Source: Mytilus californianus (taxonomy: Eukaryota > Mollusca > Bivalvia > Mytilida > Mytilidae). From it: 64,000 nt of DNA. The notes under the pieces were generated by a model that was not told the origin of the DNA, ran no database searches, and saw nothing but the letters and a program-made list of their open reading frames with translations. This document shows, piece by piece, positions 22,180 through 33,385 of the stretch. A program made the position numbers and the translations under genes. The first letter of the stretch is position 1. Each line of letters starts with the position of its first letter. The stretch covers positions 64,226,100 to 64,290,099 of the forward strand of contig NW_026262712.1 of the NCBI RefSeq assembly GCF_021869535.1, in the 5' to 3' direction.

Positions 22180-24335
22180 AAAAGTAAAATAACAAAAATA
22201 CCGAACTCCAAGGAAAATTCAAATCGGAAAGTCCTTTATCAAATGGCGAAATCAAAAGTTCAAACAAATCAAAAGAATGGAAAACAACTGTCATATTCCT
22301 GACTTGGTACAGGCATTTCCGTATGTAGAAAATGGTGGATTAAACCTGGTTTTATATCAAGCTAAACCTCTCAATTGTATGACAGTAGCATAAGATGCCA
22401 TTATATTGACAACAATGTGTGAACAAAACAAACAGACATATAAGGTACAAATGTCAAAAATAGGGGTGCAGCAGTCAACATTGTGTTATAATCTTAATCA
22501 TTATAAAAACAAACAAATATGTCAACAAAGAAAAATAAAATGACATATGGACAAAGGACATAAGCAAAAATGAAAGACAAGAATACAAAAAATGACCACA
22601 GCACAACAACACAATGGCGGGATGCATAAGTACCGAGCAACGCCAAAGGATATTAACAAAAATGGACTAAACAGTAAAGGTTAATAGTTTACAAAGACAA
22701 ATAAAAGAACACTTTAACACGTAACTAAGATGATAAACAACGTCAGTACCTAGAATCTATACTTCAAGACCATCATGTATTACTTGTGAAGTTGATACAG
22801 AATATTTATCAACAAGGTCTTGGTATCTTCCGATGAACTTTTTAAGAAAAAGGACGAAACGTTCTTTGACATAACCCTGGTTCATCAACCTTCTGCTCAG
22901 ACACTGGTGACGTTTTATAAAGTTTGAGCAGCAGCTCTTGAATACCGAATGAGTTGGGAAATGTATATCCCATATGCAGGTGAAGTCGGTATATTGCTAT
23001 TAAGGTGGGGCAAATTAATAATTTCAAAATTAAAATCGTCTCGTTTTTCATAGATTCAGGTACTAAAAATGTAGCAGAGGAAGCCGTGTCTGATGTTTCT
23101 TGAATTTCTAGTTTTTGAGGATATATTAATGGAATCCAATCAAAAAAAATGGATTGTTAATGGAAAGAACATCATCAATATATCTGAATGTAAAATAAAA
23201 TGATCTGGCTTCTTTGATCTTCTTGTTTTGGACAAGTGTCTGAAGGAACTCCGACTCATATGAAAATTAGAAGAGGTCGGCAAGGAGAGGCGCACAGTTC
23301 GTTCCCATAGGAATGCCGACAATTTGTTGAAAAAGTCTACCTCCAAATTCAACAAATATGTTGTCAATAAGAAACTCCAGCATACTGATCACTTGTTCCT
23401 CTGTGTAGCATGTTTTACCTTTTTGTTAACTATTAACAAAATATGCCATATGGTATCCCAAAGCAATTAATTTATAGCATATACTACCATTTTCATATTG
23501 AAAAGCATTGTGGATTATTCTTTTTTTATTAGACAATTCTTCAATTTCACATGGGAAATGGTGGTATACAGGGTTGAAAAATCTAAAATTTTGATAGAAT
23601 TAATTTTGGAGAAAGATCGAGATTTAAAATTATCCAGAAGTTCTTTAGAGTTTTATTTTTTAGAATCCACATATGGTTAATACCAGTACGCGAGTAAACA
23701 GTTTCACAGTATCTCTGAAGACCCTCGTTCACTGCGGACAGAATTTTTGTCAATCTAATAGACAATTCCTTTTGTGGATCATGCAGATGATCCGACAATG
23801 TACCGTTGGTTGTATGGAATATTTTGAAGCTTAGGTATCCAATACAAACAAGGTAAGTCCTCAGATTTGCTGTTCAATGTAATGGTCAATGAAGACATGA
23901 AAGACTTAAGATTCGCCAAAATCTCATCCTTGTCAAATGATATGTTTTTGTGTGTGGGATTACCCGAGTGCTCATTTATTCCTGATTCTTTTACAAGACA
24001 CTCGTAGTAGTACGATTTACACACAAAGACAATATTATTTGGAGCTTTGTCCGCAGGATCAACAACATATTTATCGTGAAGAGATGATAGACATTTCACA
24101 GCTTCTTTGTCTCTAATTTTCTTTTGATATACGAATGAGTATCTTTGTGCATAAATTACGGTCACGACGAATAGAAATATAACCAAAGCATGCGAATGGA
24201 AACGACTAGATTGTAGTTGGATTGATTTGATACATGAAAGTGAAAACAACACGTTATTATTTCATGCGTCCGAAGCGCTTTTCTGGATTTACCTTCACCA
24301 GGAACGCTCAAAGCCGAATATGTGAAAGCCTAGGA
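22180..24335 (-). mobile_element. Most complete RT element, family X
   Basis: On the minus strand, 5' to 3': head motif (24255-24335); an N-terminal RT part with DKYVVDPADKAPNNIVFVC and YWIPKL (to 23800); an NHMWILKNK block (about 23640); GTNCAP and YE palm pieces (about 23140-23370, frameshifted); the post-palm block with YTFPNSFGIQ; the C-terminal block (22735-22890); and a 3' untranslated part ending at TTTTACTTTTT (22180). Stops and frameshifts rule out function. It resembles Penelope-like RTs in overall style, but the clade is not certain. It lies in intron 1 of gene A. Confidence 0.78.
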
Positions 24336-24679
24336 TGTACAAGTGTACTTGACAAGTAAACAAATGACAAAATAATATTTCATTAAAAGAAAATGTTGAT
24401 AATAATACGGGACTAATGAAAATTAATGCATTCTATTAAACAAATGGCATGTTTAAATAAATAAAAGAAAGCAAACAGAGAAAATGTGTTTGATGTTCTT
24501 TTAACAAACAAAGAGAAACAAGTTGAATGAATGATAAATTTGCTTTGACTGTCAATGTGCCGTTTTGATCCTGTAATTAGAGGATGGTTGTACAAAAACT
24601 TAAGAAAATACATTCTAACTGAGGAAATTGTTAGAAATAAATAAGTCATATAAACGGTGTTCGTTAAATTTGAAAAGTT

Positions 24680-25590
24680 TTAGTCAAAAAACCTCAAACG
24701 GAGTTTGAAATTTATGATATCAATTATGGTAAAGATAATTAATCACCCCTTCATTTATTAGATTTTAGTTTGGTTCAAAGAAATTTATACGATATATTTG
24801 GTTTACAGTTTGATTCAGAAGAAACACCGACATAGCTAGATAATACAATTAATTATCTAATTACTACCACAATTTGATATTAATAAGTATTGTTATTTTC
24901 ATTGTTATTAATAAATGTAATGTCAGTATTACAAATCTAATCTTGAATCAATCCTAATCCTATCTTTTTTTTGGGAAATATTTTTACAATTCAAATGTGA
25001 CGTCACTTTGTGTGTTTTTTTAGAATTTCAAATGTGACGTCACTTTGTGCGTTGAGGCTTTGGCTAACTCGGCTGTGTATTTTTATGTGTTGGATTAACT
25101 TGTTTTATGTAATGTATCCGTTTTTATTCTGTAGTTAGTCCCCACTTCGGTTTTGTCATGTATATCTGTTGTATGGTCATTTTATAGAATTTACTGTTTG
25201 CAAAATTATAGGTTATTCTAAATAATAATGATGTTCTTGTCCCAGGCAGAAAACCCTGGCCGTGTTAGGCGCAACTTTTTGGAAGTTTTGGTCCTCGGTG
25301 CTCTTCAGCTTTGTACTTGTTTTGGCTTTCAAACTTTTTTCGTCTTGGCGTCGCTGGTTGGTCTTGTGTGGACGAGGCGCACGTCTGGCGTATTGAATTT
25401 CAAATCTATTACCTTTTGTTAGCTATTATTCGTGTGTTTCTTTATCCTATATGTTCTCCCATTTATTTGTATTGTGGTCCTGTCATGTGATGTTGTCGTT
25501 TTGGTGTTGTGTTTGACGTTGGCATAAAAGCGGGAGGTTTGGCATGCTATCGATTTATGAGTTTCGAACAGCGGTATACTACTGTTACCT
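24680..25590 (+). repeat. 3' region of an RT element, solo copy
   Basis: It is shared block by block with 34365-35140: GATAATTAATCACCC, CCGACATAGCTAGA, GTGACGTCACTTTGTG and AACAGCGGTATACTACTGTT. In the 34 kb copy it follows RT coding sequence, so this is probably the same element truncated from its 5' side. A diverged hammerhead sequence (25348-25391) lies inside. Confidence 0.6.
25348..25391 (+). ncRNA. Diverged hammerhead-like sequence
   Basis: It aligns with the hammerhead at 33298 over its whole length, including the CGTCTGGCGT end, but the cores are changed: CTGATGA reads CTGGTTG and GAAA reads GAGG. It should be inactive. Confidence 0.5.
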
Positions 25591-25804
25591 TTATTTATTC
25601 TATTTTATTGATATATCTGACTCCTAGCAGGACATGTACTAAAGCTAGACCCTATACAAAGATCTATATATACAGTGAAGAGTGATGCTTAAAATTTTAC
25701 GTTAACAAAATTTAATTCATCAAATTTTTACATTGTCAGGTCTACTGAATTTAGAAAATTTCACATTACTGATCAAGCTATATCTTCAGTAACTGTTATT
25801 TTTA

Positions 25805-26060
25805 AATTATTGATACTGCCATTGATCCTGGGCCAATCTTATCGAACCGCATCGATGGTCTCGTCGAAGCGTGTTTGTCTCGATAGCAGGACTTGTAGGT
25901 TCGGTCCCTGGCCGGGTCAAACCAAAGACTGAAGCGGAAAATTTGTTGCTTCTCTGTTAAGCACGCGGCACTTTATAGTAAAAGTAAAGACTTGTTGGCA
26001 TGGAGTCTGCACAATAAGACCGACAAAGTTCCGATTCACCATCCAGCCTAAACTACATTT
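25805..26060 (+). repeat. tRNA-derived SINE
   Basis: The head is tRNA-like, with a good B box (GGTTCGGTCCC, near 25898-25908) followed by TGGCCGGGTCAAACC. A related minus-strand copy lies at 57390-57600, with the same GACCGGGTCAAACTA, GCTTCTC and TAAGCACGC blocks. Pol III transcription of the source gene is implied by family knowledge. Confidence 0.6.
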
Positions 26061-26199
26061 TTTGTACTTTTGATTTTACTAGCTCTTCAATGTTCAAATA
26101 TGAAGTTTAACATTAGTATGAGGTAATTTATAAATTTCACCCGAATTAATAGGTTTAATCTGTTGTCTGGGTGTGTTTATATTTCTCTTTCTATAACAC

Positions 26200-26355
26200 T
26201 TCAGAAAGAGCCTTTGATGAAATTAAATCAGAGATTATAAAATTCTCAGAAAAAACGATATACATTTCATTGACATGAGAGCGAAATGCATGAACTAGCA
26301 CAAAATTGAATTTTATTTTGCAAGATGAAACATTGTTTGATATGCTTTATTTTTT
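26200..26355 (+). repeat. Repeat shared with 61620-61790
   Basis: The blocks CACTTCAGAAAGAGCCTTTGA, GATATACATTTCATTGACA and AACTAGCACAAAAT recur in the same order at 61628-61735. Stops interrupt every frame here. It may be an old coding fragment carried by a repeat. Confidence 0.55.
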
Positions 26356-26540
26356 TTTTGAGCCAAAACATCTATATGACCAAAATGCCCACATTTCTCT
26401 AAGGTCAACTTTGCCAGTAAAAGATGTATCTTTCCAGGAATAGATTACCTTAGCTTATTTGGCAAAACCTTACGGAATTTCGGGTCCTCAATGCTCTTCA
26501 ATTTCGTAGTTTATTTGGCCATTTTAATTTTTTGATTCGA

Positions 26541-26584
26541 GCGTCACTGATGAGTCTTTAATAGACGAAACGGGCGTCTGGCTT
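26541..26584 (+). ncRNA. Hammerhead ribozyme copy, near intact
   Basis: CTGATGA (26547-26553), stem II GTC/GAC, GAAA (26567-26570), stem III ACG/CGT with a GG loop, and the GTC cleavage site (C at 26578) are all kept. Stem I has one mismatch (GCGTCA against TGGCTT). Activity is plausible but weaker than for the 33298 copy. Confidence 0.7.
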
Positions 26585-26937
26585 ACAAAATTTTAATCCT
26601 GGTATCTATGATGAGTTTATTTATATATTGAAAAATGTTGATTATAACAGTGTTGGTAATTAATGTTACTTGAGCCAATGTAAGTATTTTTGACTATTTT
26701 ATTTGCAGAACTGTTTTAAATATGTATAACGATTTGAGATTATAAATTCTGATCCTATGTTCTCTGATGCACATAATAAGATTCATTTTACATGTACTTT
26801 TCCGGACTAACACAAATCATCTCAAACTATGAATCAATTCCTGTAGTAACTAAAGAAGATGGGTTTCAGATAAGGGCAATAAATTTGAACACGTTATTTA
26901 ATTAAAACTTCAGGTGATCGAAAATATTCTGAATAAC

Positions 26938-29571
26938 TTCACAGTACGTATAGTGTCCGGCTGGGATCGTGTTTCTTCGAGTGATTTGATAGGATTTTTC
27001 GAGTGTGACCACGTTTTTCGAGTGAATATGATATAAAATGTAAACTAAAAGACTTCTTTTTTGTAAGTCGAGAAATAGATGCTTAAACTTAACATATAAA
27101 ATCAGACAAGGTAAGCTAGTATTGGTTATAAAGAGAAATCATCGCCCCATCATTGTTTTGTGTTTTAAAAGTTTAATTTAGCTTTACAATGCTTTTATTC
27201 AAAAATATAGATTAAAGCTATTTTTATACAAATACCAATGCAAATGTCAAAGCAAATGTATATTTGAAATATATATATATCCTTAGATATACAGACACTT
27301 TATGAAAATTCTTGTTATTGCATTGAGAAGGACATGTTTAGAATAAGTTTCTATATATCCGTATATTTTCGGGATCAGTCCGGGTTTTTTAGTGCGGTCT
27401 AGGCTTTGATCGAGTGATTACACAAAATTTCAACGGCTTAAAATGTTATATGTCAGTGCGATTACCTTTTAAAAAATATGAAAAGGTTCAAATAAAGTAT
27501 CTTTCAATGCACGAAACCAGTTTGATAACACGTACACTCGTAAAAAGCATCGTATATCTGTATCTATTATTCTTTGCCTCATCTTATAAATTGCATGGAC
27601 ACAGGCATTGGTATATTTGGATAGATCAAACATGTCCACACCAATGTAAATATGGTGGAACTATTCAACAAGTCAACCCCCAGGTACACATGTTGTGTTC
27701 TATTAATGTGAGCACAGACATATATATAAAGAAAAGGAAATGTGGTATGAATGCCTATGAGACAACTATCCACAAGAATTCAAATGACGAAGATAAAAGT
27801 ATGTATAGATCACCGTACGGTCTTCTACAATGAGAAAACCCTATTCCTTATAGTCAGTTCTAACAGACCCCCACATGAAAAAATTGAAACAGTTCAAACG
27901 AGAAAACTAACGACCTAAGTTATACAATACAAAGTACGAAGAAAAATATAACGGACATGCACCAAAGACAACCTTGACTTGAAACAGGCATATACAGATT
28001 GTGGCGGGATTAAACATGTTTGTTAGCCCTCGACCCTCTCCTAACTTTGGACAGTGGTGTTACAGCACAAAATAAGAGCAAACTGTAAAAACAGTTACAA
28101 ATGGCATTACTCAATACATCGGTACGAAGCACAGACAAACCAACTAACATCAAATATAAAAGATACAAAGTATCGATATGAATGTACTCGCTGTTACTGA
28201 AAGCTAGTTCAAAGCCAGTTACAACTAATAAATAAATCATGTTTCCCAGACTAAAGTATCAATCAGTACAATGTTGGATTGAGACGTACGCACATTATGT
28301 GAGCTAAGCGGGTATGCGTATTTTTTTAAAACAGAAAATACATCCTAGATGTTTCATTTACATTGTACTATTTGTCTTGATGATAATTTGTTTTATCGTT
28401 CTATGAATGGAACACAAGACCAATTTCAAATGCTACAACTGTGATGAGGAGTATGATCAAGCGTATGTTATACTTGGTCACACAGCAATAAAACACCTTG
28501 ATAGCTTCCTTTCCATCAGTTAGCAATACTTTAAAAACAAAAATACAGATCTCTATCAAACCATTACAATTACCAATGTATATCTACGGAACTCAGCGAA
28601 TGACATGAATAAAATAAGAGGAGGTGTACACTATTGTATACACTTTTTTCTTATTATTATTTCAAAAGGATCATATTAAAGCTTATAGATTATTCATTAT
28701 GTTGTTTGTTATATATCCCATTCAATTCAAAAATGTTTGTCAATAGGAAATAGTACAGGGGCGGATTAAATGTATTTTGTTTTTTTTTGGAGGGGGGCGG
28801 CTTGGCTGGTACCAGGCCTCTCTTAGAAGAATATTTGTGGTATATTGCATTTTACTGAATTTATAACTTCTGTACCTTTGTTTTCGTAACCCTTTTTCAA
28901 AACTCATGTTTCGCATTTTAATGTATATAAATCATAAACTATTATTCACTGTAAAAATTTGTAGCATGAAACGATATTGAAATGATTATGAGTCCCCTGT
29001 TCTCGGTTCTAAAGACAGTTTTACAAAGAATCCAGTAATTTCTAATATATCTTAATACTGCAGGCTTATAATAAAATGATTTCAGAACAGAAAAATTTCA
29101 TTAAATTGAAAAGGGTTAATGTTGATCAACATAGTAATACTTTTTGTTACTTATTATGGAATATATTAGGAATATACAATATTCCCTTCGCTAAATTACA
29201 AACTAGAATATGTTAGTTTTTAAGTCCAAGAATGCCTACTTTCTTATTCACATTTTCTTTGAAAAACCTAGACCATTTGTTTAAAAACCAGGATGTTTTA
29301 AATGTTGCTCTCGAAAAAACACGAACAAATGAAACACTGAATTGTTAGTGAATTACAAGGAAATTGTGCTTCGTTCGTACCCAAAACATGTTTAGTATTC
29401 AGTAAAAAGATGAACAGTCATAAATAAACTATCATATACGCGACATAGCAGTAAATTGATCTGATCGCATATAATATCACTTGAAAAAACCTGATCTTCA
29501 CTCGAAAAAAGTGGACCGATTCACTACAAAAAAAACACGATCTCCGCTGGACACTATACCTACCGTGAACT
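26938..29571. mobile_element. Terminal-inverted-repeat DNA element with subterminal TTTTTCGAGTG repeats
   Basis: The left end reads TTCACAGTACGTATAGTGTC. The complement of the right end reads TTCACGGTAGGTATAGTGTC. Both continue with CGG/CAG then GATCGTGTTT. Inside each end are repeated TTTTTCGAGTG words (left near 26995 and 27015; right, complemented, near 29505). No transposase frame is visible, so it is non-autonomous or gutted. It sits in intron 1 of gene A and carries a nested repeat. Confidence 0.65.
27735..28250 (+). repeat. Dispersed mussel-type repeat nested in the TIR element
   Basis: It begins at AATGTGGTATGAATGCCTA and continues through GATCACCGTACGGT and GGCGGGATTAAACATG. The same family occurs at 21700-22165 and 54345-54680. 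Confidence 0.6.
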
Positions 29572-29766
29572 TAAGAAATAATTAAAATTTTCCTTTCAAT
29601 TGACATAGCGGAAATTGAAGTGAAAGGATAATGCTAAATTCTTTTCATTTTTTCCTGTATGAAGTCGTGTTTATGTTGTTAAATTAATATATTGGCCTAA
29701 AAATTAAGAAGCATTAACATTTTGCAAGATGTTGTATATGCATTTCTTTTTCTGATACTGACATAC

Positions 29767-29962
29767 CTGTCTCCTTATCAAAAATGATACATACAGAAGT
29801 CCACTTTAAATTAATAATCACAGAGATCAACATAAAGACTGATATATCTGTCCCATAGAAGATAGGTTCCCTTCTACTAATTTGCACTCCTTCTGTTAAA
29901 CAACCGGTCATAAATGTTGTTTGATTTAGAGCCACCATGATATCTCGTATCACATTAATTTC
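29767..29962 (-). CDS. Receptor A exon 1 of the assembled model: amino-terminal domain
   Basis: The acceptor ACTTATTTAG precedes GAAATTAATG, so this is an internal exon and at least one more lies upstream. The donor is GAGACAG/GTATGT. It encodes EINVIRDIMVALNQTTF, then YGTDISVFMLISVI and NLKWTSVCIIFDKET. The W..V.IIFD strand is typical of iGluR ATDs. It ends in phase 1 and joins exon 2 to give ETEKEAL. Confidence 0.82.
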
Positions 29963-30530
29963 CTAAATAAGTGGTTCCTCGCAGGAATTAAAACAGTAAT
30001 AGCTATTCGTTTATGTTTTTCTAATCAATTCTATATGAAAGTAACCAACGAATTATAAGCTCCGCCCACCTAATCTAACAACAATATTTTACACATTGTG
30101 CGTGTACTTCACGCACATGGTCATGTTTTGAAAAATAGCAATATTGTATTAAAATAAGAAAAGAAGTTGACATTATATTTTGTTAATAGAAATAATTAGT
30201 AATGATATGTAACAAAAACTTAGTATATCATGATATACACTTAATTATAATATTTTATGATCGATAGCTCTACTTTTAAATGTAAGCCGTAGGATGTATA
30301 ATTGATTTCACGTGGAACAATTTCTGCGTTTAAAGTTTTACATTCAGATTCAAAATTTTAATAACATATATACATATATTAATTTGAAGATCTCTAAATA
30401 TAGTGAATGAATGCATTTATTTAAAATCATACGAAATGAAAGCAAGCGACGGTCACAAGTTTTGCAACAAGCGCTTCATGCAAAATTTGAAAGTAACAAA
30501 ATTAATCTAACAATGTTTTATAAAAAAGAA
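29963..30530. other. Region upstream of the first placed exon of receptor A
   Basis: The signal-peptide exon and promoter of gene A should lie between here and gene B at 35430. I could not recognise either. The sequence is AT-rich without repeats I can name. Confidence 0.4.
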
Positions 30531-30535
30531 TGGCC

Positions 30536-30915
30536 CATAACATTAACGGTACCAATTTTACTGCACCAGATGCGCATTTTACATTAAATGTCTCTTCAGT
30601 GATGCTCGAGTTCAAAATATTTGAAAACCAAGACTTATTGAAAAGGACCTAAAGTGTAGTCAAATAGAGACATGGAATCAGAGATTTGCATGAAGGACAT
30701 ATATTCCTTAACTTTAATTGATTTTCTTTATAAATGCAAATTTCAATCAAACCGTTTCCGTTTTTTCATACCAGTACCAAAGTACTTGTTACTAGGCTGG
30801 TGATACCCTCGGGGACGGACTAGCAGTCCACCAGCAGAGGTATCGACCCAGTGGTAGTTATAACATTAACGGTACAAATTTTACTGAATCAGATGCGCAT
30901 TTCGAAAATAAATGT
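30536..30915 (-). mobile_element. Retrozyme-like unit with direct repeats and type-2 hammerheads
   Basis: Two direct copies of AACATTAACGGTAC.AATTTTACTG...CAGATGCGCAT (about 30538-30580 and 30860-30902) flank a body carrying GATACCCTCGGGGACG and CGACCCAGTGG. On the minus strand each repeat includes hammerhead sequence. The predicted cleavage points are 323 bp apart. Direct hammerhead repeats around a non-coding body define retrozymes, so the type is inferred from that architecture. Confidence 0.55.
30563..30605 (-). ncRNA. Second-type hammerhead ribozyme copy, probably inactive
   Basis: On the minus strand: stem I GCATCA/TGGTGC, core CTGAAGA (position 7 is variable in hammerheads), stem II GACAT/ATGT, short stem III ATG/CAT, and ATC before the cleavage point. 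The GAAA box has lost a base and G12, leaving AAAA. The partner copy at 30886-30915 keeps CGAAA but lacks the 5' half. Confidence 0.55.
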
Positions 30916-31229
30916 CAAGCACACATAAAAATATCTTGTTTAAATTAAGGGTAAAAATCCTACTTGATGGAAAAAAACCCACCGTACTTAAATGAAAAGT
31001 TCTCTGAAACTGATATCATCAAAATATATATCAGATAATTGGAATTCCTATGAGAACCAACTGGGCTCTCTTTCTTGTCGAATTGTTACAAAATTTATAT
31101 AAGAATTTCTAAGAAAAAGAAGCTACCATTATCCTTTGACTTAATGTTTCGCTAGATACTAGTAGGTGATCTCCTCTCACTAAATAATTAAACGTTGGTA
31201 ATTATGTTGAACTCATTTATTCAATTTAA

Positions 31230-31800
31230 TTTGGAATAAAGAAAAGCACATATGCAGTAATGTCTGCTTCCCATATTCACCTACGTCTAGAAATTTACAA
31301 AGAGGGTCTTTTGAAAACGGAATGCACTTTCCAATTGTGAATTTGCCATTTCTATGAAGCAACATTCAAGCAGCGCCTATAAACGGAGTATATATCCTCC
31401 AAGATGATACGATATTTTAGAACGTATTATTTCAATAATTAATTAAATTGCAGTGGGTAGCTACTGGTAAGGGAACTATTGAACCACGGGTTCCTAATGG
31501 TACAGCTGAGGTCAGTCCCGTCGAAAGTTTTACGGACACCATCATAGTTTGGTTTACCGTTATGAAGTTTCTGTAGCACAGATGATCATGGATATGTTCC
31601 AATTATCGTGATGTCAATCTGGTCCAACTTCCTCAAAAATGATATAGCCGAATGCTAATTACCGGATGTTATTTGCAATGCATCACGACGGGTGCTACTA
31701 GTGAAGCTGGATCTGTTTACTCTGACAGATCACCGGAGTTGAGCCCGGTTTCTGATGGCGTTCGTGTTGTTCTGTCTTTGGTTTTCTGTGAGATGTTTTG
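31230..31800 (+). mobile_element. Reverse transcriptase relic, family Y
   Basis: Post-palm RT blocks on the plus strand (near 31285-31420) are heavily broken. They are followed by the family Y 3' module (31670-31800), with GGATCTGTTTACTCTGACAG and CACCGGAGTTGAGCCC. Confidence 0.5.
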
Positions 31801-31804
31801 TTAA

Positions 31805-32045
31805 ATTGAGAATGGAAATGGGGAATGTGTCAAAGAGACAACAACCCGACCAAAGAGCAGAAAACAGCCCAAGGCCACCAATGGGTCGTCAACACAACGA
31901 GACTATATTTCTTTTCGTCGATTGTCCTTTTGATGATGTTTTTGTCTGTTGTCATATCTACGAGCTCTTTTGTTGACAGGTTAGAGCTAGCATTGGGTTT
32001 AGTAAATTTCGATGGCAACGTTATCTTTCTTATAACGAATTACTA
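31805..32045 (-). repeat. Tail of second RT family
   Basis: The blocks AATGTGTCAAAGAGACAACA and GGCCACCAATGGGTCGTCAA match the edge of the insertion at 12290. It adjoins the family Y relic directly. Confidence 0.5.
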
Positions 32046-32049
32046 GGAT

Positions 32050-33215
32050 AACATTTATACCAAGAAATCAAATGGTCCCCTAATTATTCTACCAGACTAT
32101 ATAAAACAAATTTATAACTAAAACAATAACACTTTGATTCGCTCTTTAGGTTCAAACTAGTTATCTACGGTCAATATGATTTCCATATTTGGCATAACTT
32201 TTTATGATTAGCGATATCGATTGAGGTAAATATGAAATTCAATATAAAGGTATGTATGAAAGTTTTATAAGTATGAACAAAATGAGATGTGTGGTATATA
32301 TTAATAAGGCTGTAGCCCAACAAAACATAAAGCACAACATTACATGCGTCATGTTGTTGTCTACATATCGGATTGAATAGTTACGTTCACAGTTTATCCA
32401 GTAGTTTGGCCAAAAATATCACAGTGTAATATAACATAAATCCACATTTTTTTTTTGGACTTTAAGAATTCAAATTTTTTTTATTTAGTTATATCGAATG
32501 GAAATGTTCAAACAGTTATTACAGAGCACACTATACTAGTAGGTATTCATTTTGTAAGACGCCTCTGTCCAGACCAATAAATCTGCTTATAAATACCTTT
32601 ATCCACCAAGCTTCCTTCTCAAGACACAAAATGTCTAGGAGGTAAAAACAAAATAACCCTGAGTGATACAGTATCTCTAAGGAAAATGACGTATCAAATG
32701 TTTTTCATGTCAAAACAAAAGTTCTTACTATTGGTCATACCCTTAGGGACGAAACTTATCTCTGATGAATTTTTACATGCACAAAGACATAATTAAACCA
32801 ATGTAACAACATTTCAATGGAAATACATATATGCAATGTCTAGTTCTGATAGTTGAAGAAGTTTTGAAACATACGCTTAAACTTATTCTCCCATTCGATT
32901 TTTTGTTTAAAACTAAAAGACGGTCCGCATGTGATCTTATAGCATTTTCTTTACCGAATGGGTTCAAATTGTCTTACAAATTTCGTTTAAAAAATCTTAA
33001 TACGATAACCAATTTATATGTGTTTCCTTTTCAATAATGTATATAAATCGTTTGTCGTGATTATCTTTTTTGCATTTCTGTTTACTTGTTTGTGATGTTC
33101 ACCTTCAAAACAAAAAGGCACGAGTTTTTGATAGTGACTTCCTGTTTTTTAAAAGAGGTCATTAACACTAATTCAAACATATGCTTTTAATGATAATGGA
33201 AACTCAGCTGTAAAA
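32050..33215. other. A/B spacer without recognised features
   Basis: AT-rich. Open stretches on both strands show no splice context or motif. The promoter of gene A may be here but cannot be pointed to. Confidence 0.45.
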
Positions 33216-33224
33216 CTGGCAAAA

Positions 33225-33385
33225 CTTTTAGGAATTTTTGGTCCTATGCTCTTCAACTTCGTACTTTATTTGGCCTTTTTAACTCTTTTTGATTCGAGCG
33301 TCACTGATGAGTCTTTTGTAGACGAAACGCGCGTCTGGCGCAAATACAAAATTTCAATCCTGGTGTCTATGATGAGTTTATTCAC
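33225..33385 (+). repeat. Hammerhead-bearing repeat unit
   Basis: The unit AACTTTTAGGAATTTTTGG ... CTTCAACTTCGTACTTTATT ... hammerhead ... TTTCAATCCTGGTGTCTATG is shared with 26455-26620 and 15060-15220 on the plus strand and 46925-47075 on the minus strand. It lies 5' of an RT relic on the same strand (33690). Confidence 0.65.
33298..33341 (+). ncRNA. Hammerhead ribozyme, apparently intact
   Basis: Stem I: GCGTCA (33298-33303) with TGGCGC (33336-33341), six pairs including one G-U. Core 1: CTGATGA (33304-33310). Stem II: GTC/GAC (33311-33313 / 33321-33323) with a seven-base loop. Core 2: GAAA (33324-33327). Stem III: ACG/CGT with a two-base loop, then C17 at 33335, so cleavage is predicted between 33335 and 33336. 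Very short stem III is typical of hammerheads in Penelope-like elements and animal retrozymes, which often work as dimers. Confidence 0.8.

Larger units (their letters stand above)
4940..29962 (-). other. Gene span: ionotropic glutamate receptor-like paralogue A
   Basis: Ten exons join in phase to 727 codons plus stop (exons at 29767, 20989, 19345, 17460, 14665, 14119, 10478, 10061, 5928 and 4940, low ends). The product is a membrane ligand-gated cation channel subunit: partial ATD (about residues 1-255), S1 (267-380), M1 (about 381-400), pore loop (about 425-437), M2/M3 (about 448-474), S2 (475-610), M4 and a cytoplasmic tail. Ligand-site residues are partly kept: Arg343 (equivalent of GluA2 Arg485), Thr501 (Thr655) and Glu554 (Glu705) are present, while the Ser654 position is Ala500. 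The signal peptide and first ATD strands are missing from the assembled model. The M3 motif reads TYSGNFVAI instead of SYTANLAAF, as in divergent invertebrate receptors or IR-type proteins. Its subfamily and ligand are not assignable by eye. Confidence 0.85.

Noticed and set aside
25228-25422. 64-codon plus-strand open frame with hydrophobic stretches
   Set aside because: It lies in the 3' region of an RT element and spans a diverged hammerhead. The composition is repeat-derived.
27414-27833. 139-codon plus-strand open frame
   Set aside because: It overlaps a dispersed repeat shared with 21700 and 54345, has no splice or promoter context, and lies within a TIR element.
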